Source: Fen-999 sp044220545 | GTDB taxonomy: Bacteria; Pseudomonadota; Gammaproteobacteria; Burkholderiales; Rhodocyclaceae | DNA length: 64,000 bases | Reading direction: 5' to 3' | Assembly (NCBI GenBank): GCA_044220545.1 | Contig: JBGAQX010000005.1 | Coordinates: forward strand, 19,533-83,532 | Shown: positions 37,028 through 47,370 of the stretch, one piece after another | Numbering within the stretch: the first letter of the stretch is position 1 | How the letters are laid out: each line of letters opens with the position of its first letter | Program-made: the position numbers and the translations under genes | The notes under the pieces: model-generated | What the model saw: only the letters and a program-made list of their open reading frames with translations | Databases searched by the model: none | Told to the model about the DNA's origin: nothing

Positions 37028-38035
37028 ATGCATCTCACCCTGCTCGTGCCCGGACTGCTCTGGCCACGCGAGATTCTCCGCGACACCACTTTCGACTTGC
37101 CGCTGCCGACGCTTTCCCGTCTCCTGGGCCGGGGCCGGCGCTGGTCGTTGCCTGGCGAGGAAGCGTGGCAGGCCGACATGTTCGACCTCGACGAGCCCCT
37201 GCCGGCCGCGGCGCTGCGGCTGCTCGGCGATGGTGGCTGGCCAGGCGACGCTACGTGGCTGTGCCTCGACCCGGCGCATCTGCGCGTGGCGGAGCGGATG
37301 ATCATTGTCGACGACCCGTCCCGGCTTGCCCTGACGCCCGAGGAGGACGCCGCCTTGCGCCAGACCGTCGCGCCCCTGTTCGAGCCATTGGGCGAGATGG
37401 TCGCGCCGCGGCCCGGCCACTGGCACCTGCGGTTGGACGCCCCGGCGGTGCTCGAGACACGTCCCATGTACCTGGCGGCCGGCCGTCCCGCCGAACCGAC
37501 GCTGCCCGGCGGCGCCGATGGCCCGGCCTGGCGCAAGCTGCTGGCCGAGGCACAGCCCCTCCTGCACACCCACCCGGTCAATCGGGCGCGGGAAGCGGAT
37601 GGCCGTCCCACCGTCAATACGCTCTGGCCCTGGGGACCCGGCCGTCTGCCGGCCACGGTGAGCCACGCTGCGCGACGGGGTTTCGACCGGATATGGGCCG
37701 ACGAACCGATCCTCAAGGGTCTGGCCGTTCGGGCCGGCATCAGTTGCGAGACACCACCAGCCCGCTTCACCATCGCTTCGGGCCGCGTCCTGGCCCGACT
37801 GGACCACCTGTCTGGATCGCTGGCAGATTTCGACGCCATGAGCTGGCGCGAAGCCCTCACCCGACTGGAAGCCGATTGGCTGGCGCCGGCGCTGGCGGCA
37901 CTGCGCAGCGGCCGCAGCGGCCGCCTGACCCTGATCGCCACCGGCCATGGCCGGGCCATGGCGCTCGCCGCCACTCCGCGCGATCTTTGGCGCTTCTGGC
38001 GCCCGGCGGTCACCCTGGCGGATTGGGCATCGTGA
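37028..38035 (+). CDS. Conserved protein of the RpfE-type / phosphoglycerate-mutase-like group next to recJ
   Basis: 335 residues, cytoplasmic. The opening MHLTLLVPGLLWPREI, the middle TVNTLWPWGPGRLP and ADEPILKGLAVRAGI fit a conserved betaproteobacterial family found upstream of recJ, sometimes named RpfE-type regulatory protein. It has an alkaline-phosphatase-like flavour without clear metal ligands. Start at ATG 37028 chosen over an in-frame ATG at 37013. Stop overlaps the recJ start as GTGA. Biochemical role unknown. Confidence 0.75.
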   Translation: MHLTLLVPGLLWPREILRDTTFDLPLPTLSRLLGRGRRWSLPGEEAWQADMFDLDEPLPAAALRLLGDGGWPGDATWLCLDPAHLRVAERMIIVDDPSRLALTPEEDAALRQTVAPLFEPLGEMVAPRPGHWHLRLDAPAVLETRPMYLAAGRPAEPTLPGGADGPAWRKLLAEAQPLLHTHPVNRAREADGRPTVNTLWPWGPGRLPATVSHAARRGFDRIWADEPILKGLAVRAGISCETPPARFTIASGRVLARLDHLSGSLADFDAMSWREALTRLEADWLAPALAALRSGRSGRLTLIATGHGRAMALAATPRDLWRFWRPAVTLADWAS

Positions 38036-39723
38036 CCCGTATCACCGTCCGTCCCGTGCCGACCCGGGCGGCACTCATGCTGGAACAGGGCGGCGTGCAC
38101 CCCTTGCTGGCACGGCTGTTTGCCGCGCGCGGCATCGGTCGCCAAGAGGAGCTCGACACGCGGCTTGCCGCCCTGCTGCCACCCGACACCCTCAAGGGCG
38201 CCGAGGAAGCGGGGGCGCTGCTGGCCGACGCCATCGCGGCAAAGCAACGCATCCTGATCGTCGCCGACTACGACTGCGACGGCGCCACCGCCTGCGCGGT
38301 CGGGCTGCGGGCGCTGCGCCTGTTCGGCGCCACCGTGGACTACCTGGTGCCGAATCGTTTCGACACCGGCTATGGCCTGTCGCCCGAGGTGGTGCGTCTC
38401 GCGGCCGACATGAATCCCGACCTGATCGTCACCGTGGACAACGGCATCGCCAGCGTCGAAGGCGTGACCGAAGCGCTGCGTCTGGGCATCGCCACGCTAA
38501 TCACCGATCACCATCTACCCGGCCCGGAACTGCCGGCGGCGGCGGTGATCGTCAATCCCAACCAGCCGGGCTGCGGCTTTCCGAGCAAGGCCATGGCCGG
38601 TGTGGGCGTCATGTTCTACGTCATGCTGGCGCTGCGGGCGGAACTGCGCCGGCGCGGCGCTTTTGCCGGATGCCCGGAGCCGAACCTGGGCTCCCTGCTC
38701 GACCTGGTCGCGCTGGGCACCGTCGCCGACGTCGTGCCGCTGGACCGCAACAACCGCGTCCTGGTCGCGCAGGGGCTGGCGCGCATCCGCGAGGGACGCA
38801 TGCAGCCGGGCATCAAGGCCCTGTTCGCCGTCGCCGGCCGCGACCCGGCGCGCGCCGGAACCTTCGACCTCGGCTTCGCCATCGGCCCGCGCATCAATGC
38901 CGCCGGCCGGCTGGCCGACATGTCGCTGGGCATCGAGGCGCTGACCACCGACGATCCGGCCCGGGCGCTCAATATCGCCGGCGAGCTGGACGGCATCAAC
39001 CGCGAGCGGCGCGCCATCGAGGCCGACATGCGCGAGGCGGCCAACATCCTGCTTGAAGACCTCGATGCCGAGAGCCGCGCCAGCCTCACCCTGTTCGACC
39101 CGGACTGGCACCAGGGCGTGATCGGCATCCTGGCCGGCCGCGTCAAGGAGCAACTGCACCGGCCGACCTTCGCCTTCGCTCGCGGCCACGAAGGAGAACT
39201 CAAGGGCTCCGGCCGCTCCATTCCCGGTCTGCACCTGCGCGACGCGCTCGATCTGGTGGCCAAGCGCCGCCCCAAGCTGCTCAAGCGCTTCGGCGGCCAC
39301 GCGGCGGCCGCCGGCCTGACGATCGCCGAAGACGACCTGGCCGAATTCGAAACCGAATTCGAAGCGGTTGCGCGGCAATTGATCCCGGTCGACGAACTCC
39401 AGCGAACCCTGGCCACCGATGGCCCGCTGGAAAGCGGCTATCGCGGCATCGACACGGTACGTCTGCTGCAGGGCGAGATCTGGGGCCAGGGCTTTCCGGC
39501 ACCGATCTTCAGCGACGTCTTCGAGGTAACCCAGCAGCGGCTGCTCAAGGACAAGCACCTCAAGCTGTCCCTGCGCCAGGGCGGCGCGACATTCGCCGCC
39601 ATCCGTTTCAACAGCACCGAGCCCGCGCCCAAGCGTATCCAGGCCGCCTATCGGCTCGACATCAACGAATGGAACGGCGTGGCCAGCGTACAACTGCTGA
39701 TCGAGGACTTCGCCGCCGCGTAA
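38032..39723 (+). CDS. recJ: Single-stranded-DNA-specific exonuclease
   Basis: 563 residues of the DHH phosphoesterase family. Motifs: VADYDCDGATA, TVDNGIAS, ITDHHLPG (DHH), GTVADVVPLDRNNR, GPRINAAGRLADM and, in the DHHA1 part, GSGRSIPGLHLRDAL and FGGHAAAAGLT. It digests single-stranded DNA 5' to 3' in recombination and mismatch repair. GTG start at 38032 coupled to the upstream gene. Normal length. Confidence 0.96.
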   Translation: MTRITVRPVPTRAALMLEQGGVHPLLARLFAARGIGRQEELDTRLAALLPPDTLKGAEEAGALLADAIAAKQRILIVADYDCDGATACAVGLRALRLFGATVDYLVPNRFDTGYGLSPEVVRLAADMNPDLIVTVDNGIASVEGVTEALRLGIATLITDHHLPGPELPAAAVIVNPNQPGCGFPSKAMAGVGVMFYVMLALRAELRRRGAFAGCPEPNLGSLLDLVALGTVADVVPLDRNNRVLVAQGLARIREGRMQPGIKALFAVAGRDPARAGTFDLGFAIGPRINAAGRLADMSLGIEALTTDDPARALNIAGELDGINRERRAIEADMREAANILLEDLDAESRASLTLFDPDWHQGVIGILAGRVKEQLHRPTFAFARGHEGELKGSGRSIPGLHLRDALDLVAKRRPKLLKRFGGHAAAAGLTIAEDDLAEFETEFEAVARQLIPVDELQRTLATDGPLESGYRGIDTVRLLQGEIWGQGFPAPIFSDVFEVTQQRLLKDKHLKLSLRQGGATFAAIRFNSTEPAPKRIQAAYRLDINEWNGVASVQLLIEDFAAA

Positions 39724-39912
39724 GCCGCCGTGCGACGGCCCGCGAAGCAACGGCCCGGCGGCAGCACAGCAAACATGAGCGAATACGACAGCCACTTCGT
39801 ATTTTTCGATCTCTTGATAAGGACAACCCCACTGGAATCCAATGGATGTCGCCCATACAATCACAGCTCGAGTGCGCAGTTCCGCACCCGTTACTCTTAG
39901 CGAGGAATCACG

Positions 39913-40587
39913 ATGAAAAACCTGCAAACCATCGCCATCCCCGGCCAACGCGTCGAGTCCCTGCTCACCACCAACCGCGTAATCCGCAATACCTACATGC
40001 TGTTGTCGATGACGCTGCTGTTCGCGGCGGCCACGGCGGCCACCTCGGTGGCGATGAAGCTGCCTCACCCCGGACTGATGGTCACCCTGATCGGCTACTT
40101 CGGCCTGCTGTTCGCCACCACCAAGCTGCGCAACAGCGGCTGGGGCCTTGTGTCGGTGTTCACCCTGACCGGCTTCATGGGTTATACGCTGGGCCCCATT
40201 GTCAGCCACTATCTCGGTTTGCCCAACGGCGGCCAGACGGTAATGATGGCCATGGGCGGCACCGCCGCGATCTTTCTCGGCCTCTCGGGCTACGCGCTGA
40301 CCACCCGCAAGGACTTCAGCTTCATGGGCGGCTTCCTGATGGTCGGCATCCTGCTCGCCTTCCTGGCCGGCCTGGCGGCGATCTTCTTCGAGATTCCGGC
40401 ACTGTCGCTGACGGTTTCCGCCGCCTTCGTGTTGCTGATGTCAGGTCTGATCCTGTTTGAAACGAGCAACATCATCCACGGCGGCGAGACCAACTACGTC
40501 ATGGCCACCGTAACGCTGTTTGTTTCCATCTTCAATCTTTTCACCAGCCTGCTGCAGTTGCTTGGCTTCGCCAACAGCGGCGACTGA
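39913..40587 (+). CDS. Bax inhibitor-1/YccA family membrane protein
   Basis: 224 residues with seven predicted membrane segments. RNTYMLLSMTLLFAAATAAT, GLSGYALTTRKDFSFMGGFL and the closing FETSNIIHGGETNYVMATVT with LFVSIFNLFTSLLQLLG are typical of the TMBIM/YccA group. In E. coli the relative YccA modulates the FtsH protease; a role in ion leak or membrane quality control is likely but not shown. Start preceded by GCGAGG. Single gene, followed by a strong hairpin at 40667. Confidence 0.9.
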   Translation: MKNLQTIAIPGQRVESLLTTNRVIRNTYMLLSMTLLFAAATAATSVAMKLPHPGLMVTLIGYFGLLFATTKLRNSGWGLVSVFTLTGFMGYTLGPIVSHYLGLPNGGQTVMMAMGGTAAIFLGLSGYALTTRKDFSFMGGFLMVGILLAFLAGLAAIFFEIPALSLTVSAAFVLLMSGLILFETSNIIHGGETNYVMATVTLFVSIFNLFTSLLQLLGFANSGD

Positions 40588-40666
40588 CGATCACCCCCGG
40601 GAAGCGGAGGTCGTGTCATTCGACCGGATCGTTTCCCCCCGGGCGCCACTCCGACGCAAGCTTCGC

Positions 40667-40694
40667 GGGGCATCCACTCGTGAGTGGATGCCCC
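40667..40694 (+). terminator. Strong hairpin between the YccA-like gene and prfB
   Basis: Perfect 13-bp stem (GGGGCATCCACTC and its complement) with a 2-base apex, 79 bases after the YccA-like stop. No T tract follows, so termination strength is uncertain. Confidence 0.5.
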
Positions 40695-40760
40695 CGATTC
40701 ATGCATCGCCGCTGGTACGCGCGGCGCTCGTCAGCCTCGGTGTCGCGCCGCCGCCGACGC

Positions 40761-40766
40761 TATAAT
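40761..40766 (+). promoter_or_regulatory. prfB -10 box
   Basis: A perfect TATAAT 26 bases before the prfB ATG. I see no good -35 hexamer at the expected distance. Confidence 0.5.
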
Positions 40767-40791
40767 CCGGAGAATTTCTTCAGGAACAGCC

Positions 40792-41896
40792 ATGGAAGCC
40801 GAACGCGTCAACAGTCTTGCCAACCATCTCGCCGACCTCGCCCGGCGCGAGACCGAACTTCGGAGGTATCTTTGACTTCGATGCCAAGGCACTGAAGCTC
40901 GAAGAACTCAACCGCGAACTGGAAGATCCGCGCATCTGGAACGACGCCGAACGGGCGCAGTCGCTTGGCAAGGAAAAGAAATCGCTGGAAGGCGTGGTTG
41001 TGGTCCTGCGCGATATCGCCCAGGAACGGACCGACACGGGCGAACTGTTCGAGATGGCGCGCGCGGAGAGTGACGACGACACCCTGCTATCGGTCGAGAG
41101 TGATCTGGCCGGTATCGAGCGGCGCGTCGCCGACCTGGAATTTCGCCGCATGTTCGGCAACCCGGCCGACCCGAACAACTGCTTCATCGACATCCAGGCG
41201 GGCGCCGGCGGCACCGAGGCGCAGGACTGGGCTTCGATGCTGCTGCGCATGTACCTGCGCTATTGCGAACGCAAGGGCTTCGGCGTCGAGGTGCTGGAGC
41301 AATCCGATGGCGAAGTGGCCGGCATCAAGACCGCCGCGCTGAAGGTGACCGGCGACTATGCCTACGGCTACCTGCGCACCGAGAGCGGCATCCACCGGCT
41401 GGTGCGCAAGTCACCGTTCGATTCCAACGCCCGTCGGCACACCAGCTTCTGCTCGGTGTTCGCCTATCCGGAGGTCGACGACTCCATCGAGGTGGACATC
41501 AATCCGGCCGACGTGCGCACCGACACCTTCCGCGCCAGTGGCGCCGGCGGCCAGCACATCAACAAGACCGACTCGGCGGTGCGCCTGACGCACATACCCT
41601 CGGGCATCGTCGTGCAGTGCCAGAACGACCGCTCGCAGCACCGCAACCGCGCCGAAGCCTGGGCGATGCTGAAGTCGCGGCTTTACGAGGCGGAACTGAG
41701 GAAGCGTCAGAGCGAACAGCAGCAACTGGAAGACTCAAAAACCGACATCGGCTGGGGCCACCAGATCCGCAGTTATGTGCTCGACCAGTCGCGCATCAAG
41801 GATCTGCGCACCAATATCGAAGTCGGCAATACCCAGGCCGTGCTCGACGGCGATCTCGACGAGTTCATCGAGGCCAGCCTGAAGCAGGGCGTCTAA
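40792..41896 (+). CDS. prfB: Peptide chain release factor 2 (programmed +1 frameshift)
   Basis: RF2 ends translation at UGA and UAA. The gene is read in two frames: 40792-40872 (27 codons), then a skip of T at 40873, then 40874-41896, giving 367 residues, close to the usual RF2 size. The SPF codon-recognition tripeptide lies in KSPFDSNARRHTSF, and the catalytic GGQ in RASGAGGQHINKTDSAVR. The ATG follows AGGA at good spacing. The in-frame UGA at codon 28 makes expression self-regulating: scarce RF2 promotes the shift. Confidence 0.97.
40862..40876 (+). other. prfB programmed frameshift site
   Basis: GGAGGTATCTTTGAC: an internal Shine-Dalgarno (GGAGG), three bases before the CTT slippery codon, then TGA and C. 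It is the conserved RF2 autoregulation cassette; ribosomes slip +1 at CTT-T. Confidence 0.96.
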
Positions 41897-41918
41897 GCGA
41901 GCCCCAAGCCCGCTTCCC

Positions 41919-43160
41919 GTGCGACGCCTCCTGACCTGGCTGTCGTGGCTGTTGCCGCTGACCGTTCTCGGGTTGGCGGTTCTGCTGTACGCCATCCTGG
42001 ATGCCGCGCCGCTGGTTCGGCGCGGCGCCGGCATATCACCAACCACTGTCGAGCAGGCCAGGACTCTGTTCCGCGCCAACGACCCGCGCAACCTGCGCCA
42101 GGGCGAGCAGCGCACGGTGATCGTGCCGCTATCGCTCCTTGACGAGGGTGTCAGCCACCTCGCCGGCCGGGGACTCCACGGGCACGGCGCCTTCGTTCTG
42201 GCCGACAACGCCGGTGAAATACGGTTGAGCCTTCCGGTACCCGGGCTGGGCGGCCCGCCGTACCTGAATCTGCGCGCCGCCGTGGCCGCTTCGGATGACG
42301 GGGCGCACATCGCGCGCGCCGCCGTCGGCGGCCTGTCCCTGCCACCGAGCGTCGTCGAAGCGGCAATCGAATACGCGGTCTGCCAGGCCGGCTACTGCCA
42401 GGAATGGCGATTGGGCCGCGGCGCCATCCGCAAATTGTCGGCGCTACCGGCGAGCAAGCAGATCGGCGTGACCTACGTCTGGAAAGCCGAGATTCTCGAC
42501 CGCGCCCGGTCCATCGCGCTGCCCGGCGATGATGTCGCCCGGCTGCGCGAGGCCCAGGAGAAACTCGCCGCAGTGCTCGATCGACACAAGGCGGGAACCC
42601 CGACGCCCCTGGTCGGCGTGCTCCGACCGCTGCTGGCGGCACATGGCGACGACCGCCGCGAGCGGCGCCGTGCCGCGCTGCTGGTTCTCGCGGCTTACCT
42701 GGCCGGCAAAGACATGACGTCGATCGTGCCGCAGGCGCGCGACTGGCGACACCTGCGCACCGTCGAGCTGACGCTCCGCGGCCGCGACGACACCGCCCAG
42801 CATTTCGTCATCTCGGCGGCCCTGGCGGCGTGGGCGGATCAACCGATCGCGGAAGCGATCGGCATGTACAAGGAACTCGACGATGCCAAGCGGGGCAGCG
42901 GCTTTTCCTTCGCCGACCTGGCGGCGGACCGTGCCGGCACCCGTTTCGGCGAACTGGTGACGCGCAACGCCGAGCGCCTGGACGAGGCGCTCAAGGGATC
43001 TCTTGCCGAAGCCGAACTGATGCCCGACCAAAGCGGCCTGCCGGAGTATCTCCACGAACCGGAATTCCGTCGCCGGTTCGGCGGCACGGACAGTGCCGCC
43101 TTCCAGCGCCTGAACGACGAAATCGCCCGCCGGCTGGACGCGCTGCCGCTCTACCATTAG
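41919..43160 (+). CDS. Membrane-anchored protein of unknown function
   Basis: 413 residues. Residues 1-27 form a single membrane helix (WLSWLLPLTVLGLAVLLYAI); the rest should lie in the periplasm. The part around 240-330 (PLLAAHGDDRRERRRAALLV, then LRGRDDTAQHFVISAALAAW) reads as helical. I recognise the DDTAQHFVISAALAA type segment from uncharacterised proteobacterial proteins but cannot name a function. GTG start at 41919 with no strong ribosome site, 22 bases after prfB. The C-terminal third contains RFGELVTRNAERL and a FRRRFGGTDSAAF motif. Confidence 0.65.
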   Translation: MRRLLTWLSWLLPLTVLGLAVLLYAILDAAPLVRRGAGISPTTVEQARTLFRANDPRNLRQGEQRTVIVPLSLLDEGVSHLAGRGLHGHGAFVLADNAGEIRLSLPVPGLGGPPYLNLRAAVAASDDGAHIARAAVGGLSLPPSVVEAAIEYAVCQAGYCQEWRLGRGAIRKLSALPASKQIGVTYVWKAEILDRARSIALPGDDVARLREAQEKLAAVLDRHKAGTPTPLVGVLRPLLAAHGDDRRERRRAALLVLAAYLAGKDMTSIVPQARDWRHLRTVELTLRGRDDTAQHFVISAALAAWADQPIAEAIGMYKELDDAKRGSGFSFADLAADRAGTRFGELVTRNAERLDEALKGSLAEAELMPDQSGLPEYLHEPEFRRRFGGTDSAAFQRLNDEIARRLDALPLYH

Positions 43161-43189
43161 CTCCACCATTGGTTGCCGCGCCAGGCCCG

Positions 43190-43220
43190 TTGTGACACAA
43201 TTCGGCAAGTTGTGTCACAA
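43190..43220. promoter_or_regulatory. Double operator of the phd/vapC pair
   Basis: TTGTGACACAA (43190-43200) and TTGTGTCACAA (43210-43220). Each is itself an 11-base palindrome, the two are reverse complements, and their centres lie 20 bases apart, about two helical turns. The second ends at the Shine-Dalgarno AAGGAG of the antitoxin gene. Likely autoregulatory sites for the antitoxin; the RNA could also fold an 11-bp stem beside the ribosome site. Confidence 0.8.
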
Positions 43221-43230
43221 GGAGCCGAAC

Positions 43231-43467
43231 ATGAAAGCCCTTACCATCCGCGAAGCCCGCGAAGGCCTGTCCCATCCCGAGCAAATGTTCGCCGGCGGCG
43301 ATGAAGTGATCGTGACGCGCCGTGGCGAGCCGGTCGCCCGAATTCTGCCGGTGGAAAAGAAGGCGCGCCCGAAGATCCGTTCGCTGGCTGCGTTTCGGGC
43401 CAGCCAGAAACCGTTGCAGCCGCCGCTATCCCAAACCGTCAGCGAAGACCGGGAGAGCCGCTGCTGA
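43231..43467 (+). CDS. Phd/YefM-type antitoxin
   Basis: 78 residues. KALTIREAREGLSHPEQMFA then GGDEVIVTRRGEPVARILPV is the Phd/YefM DNA-binding fold; the C-terminal disordered tail (PKIRSLAAFRASQKPLQPPL) should wrap the toxin. Start at ATG 43231, 6 bases after AAGGAG. Stop and the toxin start share one base (TGATG). It probably binds the double operator just upstream. Confidence 0.9.
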   Translation: MKALTIREAREGLSHPEQMFAGGDEVIVTRRGEPVARILPVEKKARPKIRSLAAFRASQKPLQPPLSQTVSEDRESRC

Positions 43468-43892
43468 TGATTTACGCCGATACCAGCGCGTTGGTCAAGC
43501 GCTATCTGGCCGAGCCCTTCAGCGCCGAGTTCGATGCGCTGTTCCAACAGGGCGAAATCGTCTCCAGCCGCCTGGCCGTGGTCGAGATGCGTTGCGCGCT
43601 GGCGCGCCGGCGCCGCAACCGCGAAATCGATGCCACGCGGGAGAGCCGGGTCAACGCCGAACTTGCCGCGGACATCGAGGATGGCGCGCTATGGATCGGC
43701 GGCTTCGACGACGCCGGGTTCGCGGCGGCCTATCATCTGATTGGCCGGCTTGCCCACATTCCCTTGCGCACGTTGGATGCGCTGCATCTGAGCGCCGCCG
43801 AGCAGCATTCGGCCGCCGCATTTGCCACCGCGGACAAGACCCAGGCCGACGCCGCAAAGGCGCTCGGTTTGACCGTTCACCGTTTTTTCTGA
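43467..43892 (+). CDS. vapC: PIN-domain toxin (VapC family)
   Basis: 141 residues. PIN-domain acidic residues are in place: Asp5 (IYADTSALVKRY), Glu40 (AVVEMRCAL), Asp104 (LRTLDALHL) and Asp123 (FATADKTQ). VapC toxins cut tRNA or rRNA. Paired with a Phd/YefM-type rather than VapB-type antitoxin. It ends 7 bases before lysS. Confidence 0.92.
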   Translation: MIYADTSALVKRYLAEPFSAEFDALFQQGEIVSSRLAVVEMRCALARRRRNREIDATRESRVNAELAADIEDGALWIGGFDDAGFAAAYHLIGRLAHIPLRTLDALHLSAAEQHSAAAFATADKTQADAAKALGLTVHRFF

Positions 43893-43899
43893 GTTGACC

Positions 43900-45402
<1,503 letters not shown>

Positions 45403-45418
45403 GCGCCTTCCGGAAAGC

Positions 45419-47272
45419 ATGAACCACGTCCCCGTCGTCCCGGCCGAACTCGCGTTCGCCGACGACGGCACGCCTTGGTCGGCGCGCTACGCCGATCTCT
45501 ACCACTCGGCCCAGGGCGGCCTGGAACAAGCGCGTTACGTCTTTCTCGACGGCAATGACCTGCCGGCCGCCTGGGCAGGCCGCGAGCGCTTCGTCGTCCT
45601 GGAAACCGGCTTCGGTATCGGCCTCAATTTTCTCGCCACCTGGCAGGCCTGGCGCAATAGCCCAAGGCACGCGGAACGTTGCCGACACCTGCATTTCGTC
45701 TCTGTGGAAAAGCATCCTTTCCGACGCGACGATCTGACTAGGTTGCACAGCCGCTGGCCCGAGCTGGCGGACCTCGCCGCACCCCTGGCCGACGCCTGGC
45801 CGGCACTGGTGCCCGGACTGCATCGGCTGCATTTCGAGAGCGGCGCCGTCACCCTGACGCTGGTCCTGGGTGATGCTTGCGATTGGCTGCCGCGGCTCTC
45901 GCTGGCCGCCGATGCGCTGTTCCTCGACGGCTTTTCCCCGGACCGCAATGCCGAGCTCTGGTCGGCGGACGTGCTCGCCGCCGCCACCCGCCTGGCCGCG
46001 CCCGGCGCCACCCTGGCCACGTGGTCGGTGGCGGTACCGGTGCGGGACAGGCTGGCCGACAGTGGCTGGCAACTCGATCTGCGCCCCGGCTTCGGCAACA
46101 AGAAGGTGATGCTGACCGGTCGACTGGCCGGTGAACGCAAGGAAGCCCTGGCGACCGACCGCCGCATCGTCGTCATCGGCGCCGGCCTGGCCGGTGCTTC
46201 GGCGGCCAACCGGCTGGCGGCGCGCGGCCACGAGGTAACCGTGGTCGAACGAGAACGCGGGCCGGCCCAGGGGGCATCCGGCAACAAGGCCGGCGTGTTT
46301 CGCCCCCTGCCCGCCCGGGACGACGGCCGCATTGCCCGCCTGCTGCGCGCCGCCTTCCTCTACGGCCGCCGGCACCTCGCCGGCCTGCCGGACGTGCGCC
46401 ACGACTTCACCGGCGTTCTGCACATTGCCCGCGATGCCAAGCACGAAAGCGCGCAGAGACAAACCATCGACGTTCAGATGCCCCCGCCCGAACTGATGCG
46501 CTTCGTGGACCGGGAGGAAGCGTCCCGGCTGGCCGGTTGGCCTGTGGCCATGGGGGGCTGGTGGTTTCCGGGCGGCGGCTGGATCGATCCGCCGTCGCTG
46601 TGCCGCGCCAACCTGGCCGGCATCGACGTTCGCTATGGAGCCGGCGTCACCGGCATGGATAGGGTCGGCGCGCTCTGGCGGCTGTGGGACGCCGAGGAGC
46701 GGCTGATCGCCGAAGCACCCACCGTGGTCCTGGCCAACGGTATCGACACGCCGCGCCTGTTGCCGCAATTCACGCCAATGCTGCCCGTGCGGATCGGGCG
46801 CGGCCTGGTGTCGCATCTACCGGAATGTGCCGTGCCCGCGTTCAACATCGTCGCCACGCGCAACGGCTACGTCACCCCCGCCATTGACGGCATCCATTAC
46901 GCCGGTGCCACGTTGGGCGCCGATGACCACGACCCGGCGCCGCGCCGGGACGACCACATCGAGAACCTGCTGCGGCTCGACGCCATCCTGCCGGGCTATG
47001 GCCGAGGCCTCGACCCAGGGCAACTGGATGGCCGGGTTGGCTTTCGGCCCATGTCGCCCGACCGGCTGCCCATGGTCGGTCCGCTTGCGGCCTCGGACGG
47101 CCTCTGGGTCATCAATGGCTTCGGCGCACGTGGCCTGGTGTGGGCTTCGCTGTGCGGCGAACTGCTGGCGGCACAGGTTGCCGGCGATCCGCTGCCGCTG
47201 GAAACCGACTTGTGCCAAGCCCTGACACCGTCGCGTTTTGACGACAAACGCGGCCGCACCGGCAAAGTGTAA
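45419..47272 (+). CDS. mnmC: Bifunctional tRNA 5-methylaminomethyl-2-thiouridine biosynthesis protein
   Basis: 617 residues with two enzymes. Residues 1-240 are the SAM methyltransferase (VVLETGFGIGLNFLATWQAW, DALFLDGFSPDRNAELWS); residues 250-617 the FAD oxidoreductase (VVIGAGLAGASAANRLAARG, GNKAGVFRPLPA, VGFRPMSPDRLPMVGPL, NGFGARGLVWASLCGELLA). Together they finish mnm5s2U at the wobble base of certain tRNAs. 16 bases after lysS, so a translation-linked run. Confidence 0.95.
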   Translation: MNHVPVVPAELAFADDGTPWSARYADLYHSAQGGLEQARYVFLDGNDLPAAWAGRERFVVLETGFGIGLNFLATWQAWRNSPRHAERCRHLHFVSVEKHPFRRDDLTRLHSRWPELADLAAPLADAWPALVPGLHRLHFESGAVTLTLVLGDACDWLPRLSLAADALFLDGFSPDRNAELWSADVLAAATRLAAPGATLATWSVAVPVRDRLADSGWQLDLRPGFGNKKVMLTGRLAGERKEALATDRRIVVIGAGLAGASAANRLAARGHEVTVVERERGPAQGASGNKAGVFRPLPARDDGRIARLLRAAFLYGRRHLAGLPDVRHDFTGVLHIARDAKHESAQRQTIDVQMPPPELMRFVDREEASRLAGWPVAMGGWWFPGGGWIDPPSLCRANLAGIDVRYGAGVTGMDRVGALWRLWDAEERLIAEAPTVVLANGIDTPRLLPQFTPMLPVRIGRGLVSHLPECAVPAFNIVATRNGYVTPAIDGIHYAGATLGADDHDPAPRRDDHIENLLRLDAILPGYGRGLDPGQLDGRVGFRPMSPDRLPMVGPLAASDGLWVINGFGARGLVWASLCGELLAAQVAGDPLPLETDLCQALTPSRFDDKRGRTGKV

Positions 47273-47370
47273 GAATTCATTGCATCGGTCGGCCGGCGCC
47301 TGGGCTGAACGTTAATTGGCGGAGAATCGAACCAACGAGCCAACGAACCAACCGCCAGCCGAGGAACACA

